The position numbers were made by a program, and so were the translations under genes. A stretch of 64,000 bases of DNA from Bradyrhizobium barranii subsp. apii (GTDB taxonomy: Bacteria; Pseudomonadota; Alphaproteobacteria; Rhizobiales; Xanthobacteraceae): contig NZ_CP096255.1 in assembly GCF_011516635.5 (NCBI RefSeq), positions 7,252,501-7,316,500 of the forward strand. Reading direction: 5' to 3'. The notes beneath the pieces are model-generated. The model saw only the letters and a program-made list of their open reading frames with translations, did no database searches and was not told the DNA's origin. This document shows, one piece after another, positions 34,347 to 43,969 of the stretch. Every line of letters begins with the position of its first letter. The stretch's first letter is position 1.

Positions 34347-34789
34347 GCAACCGCTTGAAGGCGGTGCCTCGATTCCGACATTGAAAATTTGGAATCAAGA
34401 CATGGGTGCGTCTCATTATCGCACCGGATGCTCACGAGAAAATGAGTAGCGTTCGATCCGCCGATCGACGCGGGCGGCCTCGATTGGGGTTTTTGGTACC
34501 GCGCTGGTCCCCCTCTCGAGGCCGCACCTATTATCGACTGCCCCGCCGGACAGCCGACACGTCGAACCACATGGGCCGAGAGGCGCTCTCACGCCTCAGG
34601 CATATGACGAGCATCATCTGTCGAGAGATGCTCTGGACCTCTGGGAGAACCCCCTTCAGTTGCGACTTCGCCCTAAAGCGCGATGGCTCACGCTTCAGCA
34701 GTTTTCTCTGCGCATGATCTTTTCGGAAAGCCGCTGAACGCCAAATGAACGCCTCGCGCTCACGCGGCCCCCCGGGTCCGGATCATGCC
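34347..34789. other. Gene-poor stretch with a repeat fragment
   Basis: No supported gene is visible in these 443 bp, which are lower in GC than the surroundings. At 34710-34736 there is a fragment of a dispersed repeat (GCATGATCTTTTCGGAAAGC), related to the one at 53354-53402. The region separates the anti-sigma gene from the convergent DnaJ-like gene. Confidence 0.55.
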
Positions 34790-35752
34790 TTAGCCAAGCC
34801 CGCTACGTGGATTGTAGGGGTGTTGGTCCCGCCACTTCTCCATCAATGCCTCAAGATCGGCGTCGTTCCCGTCCGGTAGCATAATCCTGATGGTAACGAA
34901 GAGATCCCCGGTTCCGCCGGCTTTTGGCAATCCCTTGCCCTTGAGGCGGAAGGTCCGGCCGCTGGAGGTGTTTTTCGGGACCGACAGTTCCACGGCATTG
35001 CCGAGGGTCGGCACGCGGACCTTGCCGCCGAGCACCGCCTCGTAGAGCGTGACCGGCAGGTCGATCCTGAGGTCGGCACCCTCGATCTTGAAGAACGGGT
35101 GCGGCGCGATGCTGATCGTGATCAGGAGATCGCCCGGCGGATGGCCCTGGGCGCTCTCGCCCTGCCCCCGCAACCGGATCTGCTGGCCCTCGGTGACGCC
35201 GGCCGGAATCTTGACGTTGAGCTCCTTGCCCGTCGGCAACCGGACGCGCTTCTCGCCACCCTTGACCGATTCTTCCAGCGAGACGGACATCGCGACGTTG
35301 ACGTCCAGATCGAGGCCGATCCCGCCGGTGTCGAATTCGAACTGCCCGGCGCCGCCGGCCCCCGACCGCGCACCTCTCGTCCCGCCGAACATGCTGTTGA
35401 GGATGTCCTCGAACGCGCCGCCGCCCTGGCCAGGGCCCGCGCCGCCACTGCGGAACGTATAGCTTTCGAACCCGCCGGGACCCGCACGGCCGCGCGGCCC
35501 GCCGCCGCCCGGAAAACCCTGGAAGCGCGGCTTGCCGTCGGCGTCGATCTCGCCGCGGTCGAACTGCTTGCGCTTGTCCTCGTCGCCGATGATCTCGTTC
35601 GCCGAATTGATCTCGGAGAAGCGCTCGGCCGCCTTGGGGTCATCCTTGTTGCTGTCGGGATGGTGCTTCTTGGCAAGCTTGCGATAGGCGCTCTTGATCG
35701 CGGCAGCGTTGGCGCTCCGCGGCACCCCCAAGACCTCATAGGGGTCGCGCAT
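34790..35752 (-). CDS. DnaJ-like co-chaperone (CbpA type, no zinc finger)
   Basis: This 320-residue protein has a J domain (MRDPYEVLGVPRSANAAAIK, HPD at 31-33), a Gly/Phe-rich linker (about 78-125) and the C-terminal client-binding/dimerisation domains (VKIPAGVTEGQQIRLRGQG and LYEAVLGGKVRVPTLG). The cysteine-rich zinc domain of true DnaJ is absent, as in CbpA. It would stimulate DnaK ATPase on unfolded or curved-DNA-associated clients. The start has GAAGGAG nine bases upstream. Confidence 0.92.
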   Translation of the reverse strand: MRDPYEVLGVPRSANAAAIKSAYRKLAKKHHPDSNKDDPKAAERFSEINSANEIIGDEDKRKQFDRGEIDADGKPRFQGFPGGGGPRGRAGPGGFESYTFRSGGAGPGQGGGAFEDILNSMFGGTRGARSGAGGAGQFEFDTGGIGLDLDVNVAMSVSLEESVKGGEKRVRLPTGKELNVKIPAGVTEGQQIRLRGQGESAQGHPPGDLLITISIAPHPFFKIEGADLRIDLPVTLYEAVLGGKVRVPTLGNAVELSVPKNTSSGRTFRLKGKGLPKAGGTGDLFVTIRIMLPDGNDADLEALMEKWRDQHPYNPRSGLG

Positions 35753-35860
35753 CCGTCACGTCTCCTTCAAGAAATCGAATTGTTCAAAGGGCTCCCCGCC
35801 CCGTCTGCTGGTCATGTGGGAGGCGAGTGGCATTTTTGCAACTAGCCGCGGAGCCGATTC

Positions 35861-36268
35861 CTAGCTCCGCCACGGCTTTAGCGTATGAATCTCCCAACGG
35901 CCACGGCTGCTTTGGCAGCCGGCGCCCTGGAGCCAGCTTTCGGTGCTGCCATTGACGTAGCTCGCCAGGAAGTCCCGGCACTTGCGGCCGTCCTCGGCAG
36001 CGTAGGACTGCGCGATCGGCGTCACCGAGCCACGCGCACCGGTTTCCGGATTCTCCCAGTGCTGGCTGGAATCCTTGTCGCCCTTGCTCAGCACGTCGGA
36101 GGCGGCGTTACGGGCGAAGGCAAGATCGGTGTCGGTCGGCGGGGCGTCCTTTGCCGCCCGCGCGATCGAGCCGGTCAGGTCGCTGTCGTCGGCCTTGGCG
36201 TAGGCGCTGGTGTCGTTGCGGGAAAAGCTGCAGCCGCCAGAGCCGAGCCCGATCAGAATCATTGTCAT
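35861..36268 (-). CDS. RT0821/Lpp0805 family surface lipoprotein
   Basis: The C-terminal part (ENPETGARGSVTPIAQSY, then CRDFLASYVNGSTESWLQGAGCQ) is the RT0821/Lpp0805 family signature. Near the N-terminus ILIGLGSGGCSFSRND gives a lipobox ending in Cys, indicating a lipid-anchored protein. The frame is open up to 36424, but ATG 36268 is the first start that gives a signal-like N-terminus; the lack of a basic n-region makes the start uncertain. It is divergent from pdxH. Function unknown. Confidence 0.8.
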   Translation of the reverse strand: MTMILIGLGSGGCSFSRNDTSAYAKADDSDLTGSIARAAKDAPPTDTDLAFARNAASDVLSKGDKDSSQHWENPETGARGSVTPIAQSYAAEDGRKCRDFLASYVNGSTESWLQGAGCQSSRGRWEIHTLKPWRS

Positions 36269-36381
36269 GACAAAGCCGGACGGCCGGATCGCCGATAGGC
36301 CAACGCGTCCCCATGCCCTATATAGGGCGGTAGCGGACAACAACGCGTTTTGGGCCGCGGGACGCAATTCGGACTCCGGAC

Positions 36382-37023
36382 ATGACCGACACGACCTCGA
36401 TGAAACACCAGACACCCTTAACATCCGGTGATTTCACCGCAGCCGACGAGCCATTTGCGCTGTTCGAGGCTTGGCTGAACGAGGCGATCAAGAGCGAGCC
36501 GAACGATCCGAACGCCATGGCGCTCGCAACCGTCGACCCCGACGGGCTGCCAGACGTGCGCATGGTGCTGATGAAGGGCTTCGATGCCGACGGTTTCGTC
36601 TTCTACAGCCACATCGCGAGCCAGAAAGGCCGCGAACTCGCCGCAAATCCTAAGGCGGCGTTACTTTTTCACTGGAAGTCGCTGCGCCGTCAGGTCCGCA
36701 TCCGCGGCAACGTGACGCCGGTGACCGACGCCGAGGCCGACGCTTACTTCGCCACCCGTCCCAAGCAGGCGCAGATCGGCGCCTGGGCGAGCAAGCAGTC
36801 CGAGGCGCTGGAAAGCCGCTTCGCCTTCGAACAAGCCATCGCCAAAGTCGCGGCCAAGCACATCATCGGCGAGGTGCCGCGGCCGCCGGGCTGGAGCGGC
36901 TGGCGCATCACGCCCTCGCGTATCGAGTTCTGGCACGACCGCCCGTTCCGCCTGCACGACCGTATCGAATTTCGCCGTGACGCGGCCGGCCAGCCATGGT
37001 CCAAGACGCGGATGTATCCCTGA
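36382..37023 (+). CDS. pdxH: Pyridoxamine 5'-phosphate oxidase
   Basis: This 213-residue FMN enzyme makes pyridoxal 5'-phosphate. It shows NAMALATVDPDGLPDVRMVLMKG, FYSHIASQKGRELAANPKAALLFHW and RRQVRIRG in the flavin domain, and the C-terminal dimerisation motif FWHDRPFRLHDRIEF with the ending WSKTRMYP typical of PdxH. Length is standard. The next gene, a dehydrogenase, follows after 19 bp. Confidence 0.96.
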   Translation: MTDTTSMKHQTPLTSGDFTAADEPFALFEAWLNEAIKSEPNDPNAMALATVDPDGLPDVRMVLMKGFDADGFVFYSHIASQKGRELAANPKAALLFHWKSLRRQVRIRGNVTPVTDAEADAYFATRPKQAQIGAWASKQSEALESRFAFEQAIAKVAAKHIIGEVPRPPGWSGWRITPSRIEFWHDRPFRLHDRIEFRRDAAGQPWSKTRMYP

Positions 37024-37042
37024 GCTTAGGCCGACCTGAAAG

Positions 37043-37801
37043 ATGTCCATGCCGCATTCGTCCAATGCGCCGCGCCGCACGCTGCTCCTGACCGGAGCGA
37101 GCCGCGGCATCGGCCACGCCACCGTGATCCGCTTCTCGTCGGCGGGCTGGCGCGTCATCACCTGCTCGCGGCATCCCTTCCCCGAGGACTGTCCGTGGGA
37201 CGCCGGCCCCGAGGATCACATCCAGGTCGACCTCGGCAACCCCCTGGACACCGCGCGCGCGATCACCGACATCCGCAACCGGCTCGAAGGCGGCATGCTG
37301 CATGCGCTCGTCAACAACGCCGCGATCTCGCCGAAGGGTCCGGGCGGCTCGCGGCTTGGCTCGGTCGACACCGACCTCGACACCTGGACGCACGTCTTCC
37401 ACGTCAATTTCTTCGCACCGATCATGATCGCGCGGGGATTGATCGAGGAGTTGAAGGCGGCCAGGGGCTCGGTCGTGAACGTCACCTCGATCGCGGGCTC
37501 GCGCGTGCATCCCTTTGCGGGCGCCGCCTATGCCACATCGAAAGCCGCGCTTGCATCCCTGACGCGCGAAATGGCCTCCGATTTCGGCCGCGTCGGCGTC
37601 CGCGTCAACGCGATCGCGCCGGGCGAGATCGACACCTCGATCCTGTCGCCGGGCACCGAGAAGATCGTCGACCAGCAGATCCCGATGCACCGGCTCGGCA
37701 CGCCGGACGAGGTCGCCAAGATCATTTACGTGCTGTGCACGGACACCAGTTCCTACGTCAACGGCGCCGAGATCCACATCAACGGCGGCCAGCACGTGTA
37801 A
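37043..37801 (+). CDS. Short-chain dehydrogenase/reductase
   Basis: This 252-residue enzyme has the nucleotide site TGASRGIG (17-24), the NNAA motif at about 91-94, and the active site with Ser149, Tyr163 and Lys167 (AAYATSKAAL). The C-terminus ending in NGAEIHINGGQHV is normal for the classical family. The natural substrate is unknown. It sits 19 bp after pdxH and 17 bp before a methyltransferase on the same strand, so the three genes may be cotranscribed. Confidence 0.9.
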   Translation: MSMPHSSNAPRRTLLLTGASRGIGHATVIRFSSAGWRVITCSRHPFPEDCPWDAGPEDHIQVDLGNPLDTARAITDIRNRLEGGMLHALVNNAAISPKGPGGSRLGSVDTDLDTWTHVFHVNFFAPIMIARGLIEELKAARGSVVNVTSIAGSRVHPFAGAAYATSKAALASLTREMASDFGRVGVRVNAIAPGEIDTSILSPGTEKIVDQQIPMHRLGTPDEVAKIIYVLCTDTSSYVNGAEIHINGGQHV

Positions 37802-37818
37802 GGCCAGGCAGGCGAAGC

Positions 37819-38589
37819 ATGGGCCGGTTCGCGAGCACTGCGTCACTCTACGAGCATTTGCGGCCGCCCTACCCGAGCGAATTCTTTCGCAGCGTCGCGC
37901 ACAAGCTTGGTCTCACCAAACAGGGCAGCCTGATAGACCTCGGCACCGGACCCGGACTCCTGGCGCTCGGCTTCGGCCCCTATGTCGGCCGCATCGTCGG
38001 CGTCGACCCTGAACCTGCCATGCTCGATGCGGCGCGACGCGCGGCTGCGAGCGCAGGCCACGCACTCACGCTGATCGAAGGCAAGGTCGAGACGCTTAGC
38101 CCCGACATCGGCACATTCGACGTCGTGACCATCGGCCGCGCGCTGCATTGGATGGATCGTGAGCCGACGCTTGTGCGGCTCGATCGACTGGTCGCGCGCG
38201 ATGGCGCAATTCTGATCTGCGCCTCGTTCTCGGCCACCGACGGCAGCAACCCGTGGCTCGATGGCTACAACGACGTCCGCCGCCGCTGGTCACCGGCCAA
38301 GCTCTGGGAGGAGGCAGGCATGGGCACGCGCACCCATCGCGACTTGCCGGCGTTCTTTCGCGGCAGCGCCTTTCAGCCCACCGAGCTCGTCACGGTTGAG
38401 ACCAGCCACACAATCAGTGTGCAGGACCTGACACGCCGCACCCTCACCTACTCGTCGTCATCGCCGGAAGCGCTTGGCGAAAATGCCGATGCGATGCTGC
38501 GCGATGTCGGGCAGCATCTCGCTCCCTTCAGTCGCCACGGTGCCATCGCCGAGACCGTCGTCTCGACGGCCCAGATCGTGAAGCGCTAG
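37819..38589 (+). CDS. SAM-dependent methyltransferase (class I)
   Basis: This 256-residue protein has the SAM-binding motif SLIDLGTGPGLLALGF, the acidic loop VGVDPEPAMLDAARR and the post-motif FDVVTIGRALHWMDRE, as in UbiE/methyltransferase-11-type enzymes. An aromatic HW pair after motif II is common in the group. Substrate unknown. ATG 37819 is taken as start because the protein then begins 15-20 residues before the fold (YEHLRPPYPSEFF). Confidence 0.87.
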   Translation: MGRFASTASLYEHLRPPYPSEFFRSVAHKLGLTKQGSLIDLGTGPGLLALGFGPYVGRIVGVDPEPAMLDAARRAAASAGHALTLIEGKVETLSPDIGTFDVVTIGRALHWMDREPTLVRLDRLVARDGAILICASFSATDGSNPWLDGYNDVRRRWSPAKLWEEAGMGTRTHRDLPAFFRGSAFQPTELVTVETSHTISVQDLTRRTLTYSSSSPEALGENADAMLRDVGQHLAPFSRHGAIAETVVSTAQIVKR

Positions 38590-38674
38590 ATGATTTTCCC
38601 GCTCGAAGGGCGGGAAGCAAGGCGATCCAGACAAAGCCGCCGCAGGACCTGGATCGCCTTTACCCTTCCGTTCC

Positions 38675-38893
38675 TCAATCGACTCGAATCCGACGCGACC
38701 GATCGCGCAGCCGCGGAGCGGCCGTGCTGAACGCAGTCGAGCAGTCGTCGTCGTTCTCACCGTCGAGCAGCGGAGCACCACAGTGCCGGCACATGCGCGC
38801 CGACATCGACGACGCCTTGCCGCTCGCCAGGACCTGACGGTAATTCGCCAGATCGATGACGTTGCGGGGCGACGTTATGTGTTTTTCAACCAT
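38675..38893 (-). CDS. Small hypothetical protein with CxxC zinc-ribbon half
   Basis: This 72-residue protein starts with GAGGAAC as ribosome site and has RMCRHCGAPLLDGENDDDC in its middle, a Cys-x2-Cys pair followed by a further Cys, suggesting a small metal-binding knuckle. The C-terminus is rich in Arg. No named family is recognised. It stands alone between a methyltransferase and corA. Confidence 0.6.
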   Translation of the reverse strand: MVEKHITSPRNVIDLANYRQVLASGKASSMSARMCRHCGAPLLDGENDDDCSTAFSTAAPRLRDRSRRIRVD

Positions 38894-39079
38894 GGCTGTT
38901 CCTCGCGGCTAACATGCTGCTTATCGCAGACAAGTTTCGCGCAAACGTTCAGCCCACTGCTCAAATTTTACCGGAGGAATTGGGGCGGCGGGCACACATC
39001 ACGGCGCGGCCTCAATCCCGCTCTATTCTGCGACACCAACCACCGTGTCTCGTTGAACGGCGTAAGGTCTCGGTAGGTA

Positions 39080-40057
39080 TCAAAGCCACTTCTTCCACTT
39101 GAAGAGCCAGTACGGGACGATCGCGGCGGCGAGCATCATCACCAGCGCCATCGGATAGCCGTGGACCCATTCGAGTTCCGGCATCGCCTTGAAATTCATG
39201 CCGTAGATCGAGGCGATCAGCGTCGGCGGCATCAGGACAACGGCCATGACCGAAAACAGCTTGATGATGTTGTTCTGCTCGAGATTGACGACGCCGAGCA
39301 TGGCGTCGAGCACGAACGTGATCTTGCTGGAGAGATAGGAGGCGTGGTCGGTCAGCGAGGCGACGTCGCGCTGCATGGTCTTGAGCTGCTCGCGCATGTC
39401 CTTCGACCATTTCACGCCCTCCACCACCGCGGAGAGGAAGGTGACGACGCGGCCGATCGACACCAGGCTTTCGCGAACCTTCGAGGTCAGATCGCCCTTG
39501 CGCCCGATCGAGATCAGGATCTGGGAATATTGCTTGGCGTGGCCGTGGCGTTCGCTCTCGGGCTCGAAGATGTCGTGCGAGACCTGGTCGATCTCGGCGC
39601 CGCAGCGCTCCAGGATGTCGGCGCAGCGGTCGATCACGGCGTCCAGCAGTTCCATCAGGACCATCTCGCCGGTGATCGCGGGCGCGCAGGACCGGGCCAG
39701 CTTGGCCTCGACCAGCGCAAACGGCTTGGGCTGGTCGTAGCGCACCGTCACCAGGCGGTGGTCGCCGAGAATGAAGGTCACGGCCGTGGTCCGGGGCATG
39801 TCGGTGTCGGACTGGCACATCAGCGTTGCCGTCATGTAGCGGGCGCTGTTCTCGATATAGAGGCGGCTGGAGATCTCGATCTCCTGCATGTCCTCCCGGG
39901 TCGGGATCGCAATACCGGAGAGCCGCTCCACCGCCTTGTCCTCAGCCGCGGTCGGGTTGACTAGGTCGATCCACACCGCATGCTCTGGAACCGCCGCGAG
40001 GTCTTCGACAACCGCTTTCTTGAGGGAGGAGTCGGAGGGAACGAACACAGAAAACAT
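39080..40057 (-). CDS. corA: CorA-family magnesium/divalent cation transporter
   Basis: This 325-residue protein has a large N-terminal cytoplasmic domain, a long stalk helix, and two C-terminal transmembrane helices with the family motif YGMNF in the loop between them (SIYGMNFKAMPELEW). It forms a pentameric channel for Mg2+ or Co2+. The frame begins with a TTG at 40063, but ATG 40057 has GGAG six bases upstream and is preferred. The C-terminus WLFKWKKWL is cytoplasmic and basic as usual. Confidence 0.95.
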   Translation of the reverse strand: MFSVFVPSDSSLKKAVVEDLAAVPEHAVWIDLVNPTAAEDKAVERLSGIAIPTREDMQEIEISSRLYIENSARYMTATLMCQSDTDMPRTTAVTFILGDHRLVTVRYDQPKPFALVEAKLARSCAPAITGEMVLMELLDAVIDRCADILERCGAEIDQVSHDIFEPESERHGHAKQYSQILISIGRKGDLTSKVRESLVSIGRVVTFLSAVVEGVKWSKDMREQLKTMQRDVASLTDHASYLSSKITFVLDAMLGVVNLEQNNIIKLFSVMAVVLMPPTLIASIYGMNFKAMPELEWVHGYPMALVMMLAAAIVPYWLFKWKKWL

Positions 40058-40394
40058 GCACAACTCCAGCAGGGGCCTGCGACAGACTGACAGCCCTTAG
40101 CGCGATTCTGACAAGTTCATGATGACAAGCACATTAACGGGGCGTTTGCATTTGTGGCGGCGCCGTGGCCCAACCGTGGCACGGAATCGACAGTCGGGCG
40201 TGCTTTGCCTAAAAACCAGCACAGGAGCGCAAAACTTGCGGCAAAAAAGCCACAGCTCGGCTCTTGCAGCGCGGGAAAAGGTCCGAAACGCTGGAATTGT
40301 GGCAGATTTCAACGATAATAGGGCCCAACGGAGTCGTGGTTTGGGCGCGTCTCAAGCCCCGCGAAAGCTAGTTGTTGTCGATTGGAATCAAATC
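40058..40394. promoter_or_regulatory. Divergent control region of corA and the L,D-transpeptidase gene
   Basis: These 337 bp carry no gene I can support, although a frame from 40119 runs into the transpeptidase gene. The region is relatively rich in A runs (for instance 40230-40250). No magnesium riboswitch or known operator was recognised. Confidence 0.4.
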
Positions 40395-41081
40395 ATGTCG
40401 TCGCTGAAAGTTATGCTGGGTATTTTGGCCGCTGGCCTGATGCTGTCGGGCTGCATGCAGGCCACACATTTTGAAGCGACCGACACCAAGGCCTTCAAGC
40501 CGAAGGACAAGGAACTCCTCGCCAAGGTCCGGTACGAGAACACCCCCGTCGCCGAGCCGTTCCGCCGCGCCATCGTCGATTACCACCGCAAGGAATCGCC
40601 GGGCTCGATCGTGGTCGATTCCGACAACCATTACCTCTACTGGGTGATGGATGGCGGCAAGGCGATCCGCTACGGCATCACTGTCGGCGAAGAAGCCATG
40701 GCCTGGTCGGGCATTGCCAAGGTTGGCAGCATGACCGAGTGGCCGGCCTGGCATCCGACCCCGGGCGAGATTTCGCGACTGGGCGTGCCGACCTACGTTG
40801 CACCGGGTCCGGACAATCCGATGGGCTCCCGCGCGATGTATCTCTACTCCGGCGGCAAGGACACGCTGTTCCGCATTCACGGCACCAACCAGCCGGAATA
40901 TATCGGCGCCTCGATCTCGTCGGGCTGCATCCGCCTAACCAACGAGGACGCGATCGACCTCTATGGCCGCGTCAAGGTCGGCACCATTGTCGTGGTGCTC
41001 GAGCCGAAGCATGGCGACTCGCCCTACAATTCGCGCCTCGCGCTCGGCGGCAGCCAGACGGGCCAGGCGGGCAGCTACTGA
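40395..41081 (+). CDS. L,D-transpeptidase (YkuD domain) lipoprotein
   Basis: This 228-residue protein has a lipoprotein signal (ILAAGLMLSGC) and a YkuD domain with the catalytic motif: His162 in FRIHGTNQPEYIGAS and Cys178 in SSGCIRLTNEDAIDLY. Such enzymes make 3-3 cross-links in peptidoglycan or attach lipoproteins to it. The longer upstream frame lacks a signal peptide, so ATG 40395 is used. A strong terminator follows 24 bp after the stop. Confidence 0.95.
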   Translation: MSSLKVMLGILAAGLMLSGCMQATHFEATDTKAFKPKDKELLAKVRYENTPVAEPFRRAIVDYHRKESPGSIVVDSDNHYLYWVMDGGKAIRYGITVGEEAMAWSGIAKVGSMTEWPAWHPTPGEISRLGVPTYVAPGPDNPMGSRAMYLYSGGKDTLFRIHGTNQPEYIGASISSGCIRLTNEDAIDLYGRVKVGTIVVVLEPKHGDSPYNSRLALGGSQTGQAGSY

Positions 41082-41104
41082 TCGCTTCCTGCTCTCGGAC
41101 ATTC

Positions 41105-41135
41105 AAAAGCGCCGGTTTTACCGGCGCTTTTTTGT
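41105..41135. terminator. Bidirectional intrinsic terminator
   Basis: An 11-bp perfect stem (AAAAGCGCCGG, 41105-41115, with its complement at 41121-41131) is flanked by A residues on one side and T residues on the other, so it can stop both the transpeptidase transcript and the convergent extensin transcript. The extensin stop codon (41118-41120) lies in its loop. Confidence 0.92.
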
Positions 41136-42215
41136 TGCCGGCTTGTGCGGCTCGGCTTTGGTGCCATCGGCGGCCGACTTGTCCGCCGGCGCAGGGGATT
41201 TCTGCGCCGGCTCGTCATCAGCTCCGTCCTTGGCTCCATCCTTGGCCTCAGGCCTGGCCGCGACCTCGCGCGGCGGCGCCTCCTCGGGCCGTCCCGCCGG
41301 CAGCAACGGGGCGACCTGCGGCAGGGGATCCCAGACGTTCCACTGACAAATCCGGTAGTCGTTGCGCCGCTGCGCCAGGTCGAGATGGATGTGGTCCTCG
41401 TGATACCAGTCCGAGCCCGGACCGAGCACGGTGGAAAAGCGCGCGCAGACTGAATGCAGCACGCGCTCGCGCACATCGCGCGGCATGCCGCGGTCGGTCA
41501 GGCCGATCGACCGCCCGTTGGCGAGCTTGATGGCGCGAACGTCGAGCGCGTTGGCCTTGCCGTGCTCGGACAGCATCGCGCCGGCGATGCGGTTACGGCC
41601 TCGGCATTCGAAACTGTCGAAATTGTCGAGATCGCTGATGGTCGAGCCGAGGCTCGCCGCCAGCGGCACCATGTCCTTGCGCACCCAATCGGCGATCGCG
41701 GAGGCCATGGTGCAGCGGAGGATCGCCGCCGGCTTGACCGCCACCTTGCGCTTGTCCGGCAGCACGATCGCCTCCAGCCGCACCAGATCCTCGCCGCCGC
41801 AGGCGCCGGGGCCGCGAATATCGGGAATGGACGGCGCGACGGCGATCTCCTCGGTCAAGGCGAGCCGGCAGACCGAGAGCTGCTTCTCGGGCGGCGGCGC
41901 GGCCTCGACGGGCTTGGTCGCGCTCGGCTTGTCTGCGGAAGGCTTCCCCTCTGCCTCCGGCGCGGCCTCGTCCGTTGCTTGGGGGGCCTCCTCCGGGCGG
42001 GGCTTTGGTAGCGGTATCCTGGCGGAGTGCACCTTCGCGCGCGGCCGTGGTGTACCAAGACCGAAGATATCCAGCGGCGTAGCATATTTTCGCGCTTCTG
42101 CCCGCTCCGCCAGCACAAGCGACAGCCCGAGCGCAGCGGTAACCATTGCCGCGCCTGCGGACATATAGCCGCGACAAGACCATTTGCGGCGAAAGTCCGG
42201 CAGGCTAAAACTCAT
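41118..42215 (-). CDS. Extensin-like C-terminal domain protein
   Basis: This 365-residue exported protein has an N-terminal hydrophobic signal/anchor (AAMVTAALGLSLVLAERAEA), a Pro/Ala/Lys-rich linker (about 60-112), and the extensin-like domain with CRLALTEE, GPGACGGEDLVRLEA, RNRIAGAMLSEHGKANALDVRA and GSDWYHEDHIHLDL, where the His/Asp residues resemble D-alanyl-D-alanine carboxypeptidase metal ligands (peptidase M15-like). The C-terminus is another low-complexity Ala/Lys/Asp tail. It probably acts on peptidoglycan. Confidence 0.9.
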   Translation of the reverse strand: MSFSLPDFRRKWSCRGYMSAGAAMVTAALGLSLVLAERAEARKYATPLDIFGLGTPRPRAKVHSARIPLPKPRPEEAPQATDEAAPEAEGKPSADKPSATKPVEAAPPPEKQLSVCRLALTEEIAVAPSIPDIRGPGACGGEDLVRLEAIVLPDKRKVAVKPAAILRCTMASAIADWVRKDMVPLAASLGSTISDLDNFDSFECRGRNRIAGAMLSEHGKANALDVRAIKLANGRSIGLTDRGMPRDVRERVLHSVCARFSTVLGPGSDWYHEDHIHLDLAQRRNDYRICQWNVWDPLPQVAPLLPAGRPEEAPPREVAARPEAKDGAKDGADDEPAQKSPAPADKSAADGTKAEPHKPATKKRR

Positions 42216-42279
42216 GACAATTCTTTGGCCCAGCGCTGAGAGCTATAAAAAGTCCAGCCCACCTCGGAGGAATGTCTGA

Positions 42280-43908
42280 ATGCTTGGTTTGATGCAAGAT
42301 TGGCCCCTGCTCTGCCACCGGATCATCGAACACGCCGCCAAGATTCATGGCAAGCAGGAGGTCGTTACGCGATCGGTCGAGGGACCGATCCATCGCACCA
42401 CCTACGGCGAAATCCACAAGCGGGCGCTCAAGGTCTCGCAGGTGCTGGAGCGAGACGGCATCAAGCTCGGCGACCGTGTCGCAACGATCGCCTGGAACAC
42501 CTGGCGCCATCTCGAGGTCTGGTACGGCATCATGGGGATCGGCGCCATCTGCCATACCGTCAATCCCCGCCTTTTCCCCGAGCAGATCGCCTGGATCATC
42601 AACCATGCGCAGGACCGCATCGTGATGACCGACCTCACCTTCGTTCCGGTCCTGGAGAAGATCGCCGACAAGCTGCCAAGCGTGGAACGCTACGTCGTGC
42701 TCACCGACAAGGCGCACATGCCGCAGACGACGCTGAAGAACGTGGTCGCCTACGAGGATTGGATCGCGGAGGCCGACGGCAAATTCGAATGGAAGGACTT
42801 TGACGAGAACACGGCCGCCGCGATGTGCTACACTTCCGGCACCACGGGCGATCCGAAGGGGGTTCTGTATTCGCATCGCTCCAACGTGCTGCACGCGCTG
42901 ATGGCGAACAATGTCGATGCGCTCGGCACCAGCGCGTCCGAGACAATGCTGCCGGTGGTGCCGCTGTTCCATGCCAATAGCTGGGGCATCGCCTTCTCGG
43001 CCCCCTCGCAAGGCACCAAGCTGGTCATGCCCGGCGCCAAGCTCGACGGCGCCTCCGTCTACGAGCTGCTCTCGACGGAGAAGGTGACACACACGGCGGG
43101 CGTGCCCACGGTGTGGCTGATGCTGCTGCAGCACATGGCGGCCAACAATCTGAAACTGCCGGCTCTGAAGATGGTGATCTGCGGCGGCTCGGCGATGCCG
43201 CGCTCGATGATCAAGGCCTTCCTCGACATGGGCTCGAACGTGCGCCACGCCTGGGGCATGACCGAGATGAGCCCGATCGGCAGCGTCGCGGCACTGAAGC
43301 CGCCGTTCCAGAATGCGACCGGTGAGGCGCGGCTCGACGTGCTGCAGATGCAGGGCTATGCGCCCTTTGCGGTGGAGATGAAGATCACCGACGATGCCGG
43401 CAAGGAGCTGCCCTGGGACGGCAAGACCTTCGGCCGTCTCAAGGTCTCCGGCCCCGCCGTCGCCAAGGCCTATTACCGCGTCGACAGCAACATCCTCGAC
43501 GAGGAGGGCTTCTTCGACACCGGTGACGTCGCGACCATCGACGAGGCCGGCTACATGCGGATCACCGACCGCTCCAAGGACGTGATCAAGTCCGGCGGCG
43601 AGTGGATCTCCTCGATCGACCTCGAAAACCTCGCGGTCGGCCATCCCGCCGTGGCGGAGGCCGCCGTGATCGGCATCTATCATCCCAAATGGGACGAGCG
43701 GCCGCTGCTGATCGTGCAGCTCAAGCAGGGCCAGCAGGCCAGCCGCGAGGACATCCTGAAGTTCATGGACGGCAAGATCGCCAAATGGTGGATGCCTGAC
43801 GACGTCGCCTTCGTCGAAGGCATTCCGCACACCGCGACCGGCAAGATCCTGAAGACCGCACTACGCGACCAGTTCAAGGATTACCGTTTCCCGAACGCGG
43901 CGGCGTAA
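42280..43908 (+). CDS. Fatty-acid/medium-chain acyl-CoA ligase (AMP-binding)
   Basis: This 542-residue enzyme activates a carboxylic acid to its CoA thioester through an acyl-adenylate. It has the P-loop CYTSGTTGDPKGVLYSHRS, the ATP/acid site HAWGMTEMSPIGS, DTGDVATID and the hinge DRSKDVIKSGGEWIS, with the catalytic lysine region TGKILKTALRDQF near the end. It has no targeting signal and GGAGGA precedes the ATG. The sequence resembles the FadD3/AlkK-like group that accepts medium to long acids; exact substrate unknown. Confidence 0.92.
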   Translation: MLGLMQDWPLLCHRIIEHAAKIHGKQEVVTRSVEGPIHRTTYGEIHKRALKVSQVLERDGIKLGDRVATIAWNTWRHLEVWYGIMGIGAICHTVNPRLFPEQIAWIINHAQDRIVMTDLTFVPVLEKIADKLPSVERYVVLTDKAHMPQTTLKNVVAYEDWIAEADGKFEWKDFDENTAAAMCYTSGTTGDPKGVLYSHRSNVLHALMANNVDALGTSASETMLPVVPLFHANSWGIAFSAPSQGTKLVMPGAKLDGASVYELLSTEKVTHTAGVPTVWLMLLQHMAANNLKLPALKMVICGGSAMPRSMIKAFLDMGSNVRHAWGMTEMSPIGSVAALKPPFQNATGEARLDVLQMQGYAPFAVEMKITDDAGKELPWDGKTFGRLKVSGPAVAKAYYRVDSNILDEEGFFDTGDVATIDEAGYMRITDRSKDVIKSGGEWISSIDLENLAVGHPAVAEAAVIGIYHPKWDERPLLIVQLKQGQQASREDILKFMDGKIAKWWMPDDVAFVEGIPHTATGKILKTALRDQFKDYRFPNAAA

Positions 43909-43969
43909 CCCTAGGTACCGCCCTCCCCCTAAAGGGCCTGAGCGCTCGACGCATTGGAGCCTCCACAAC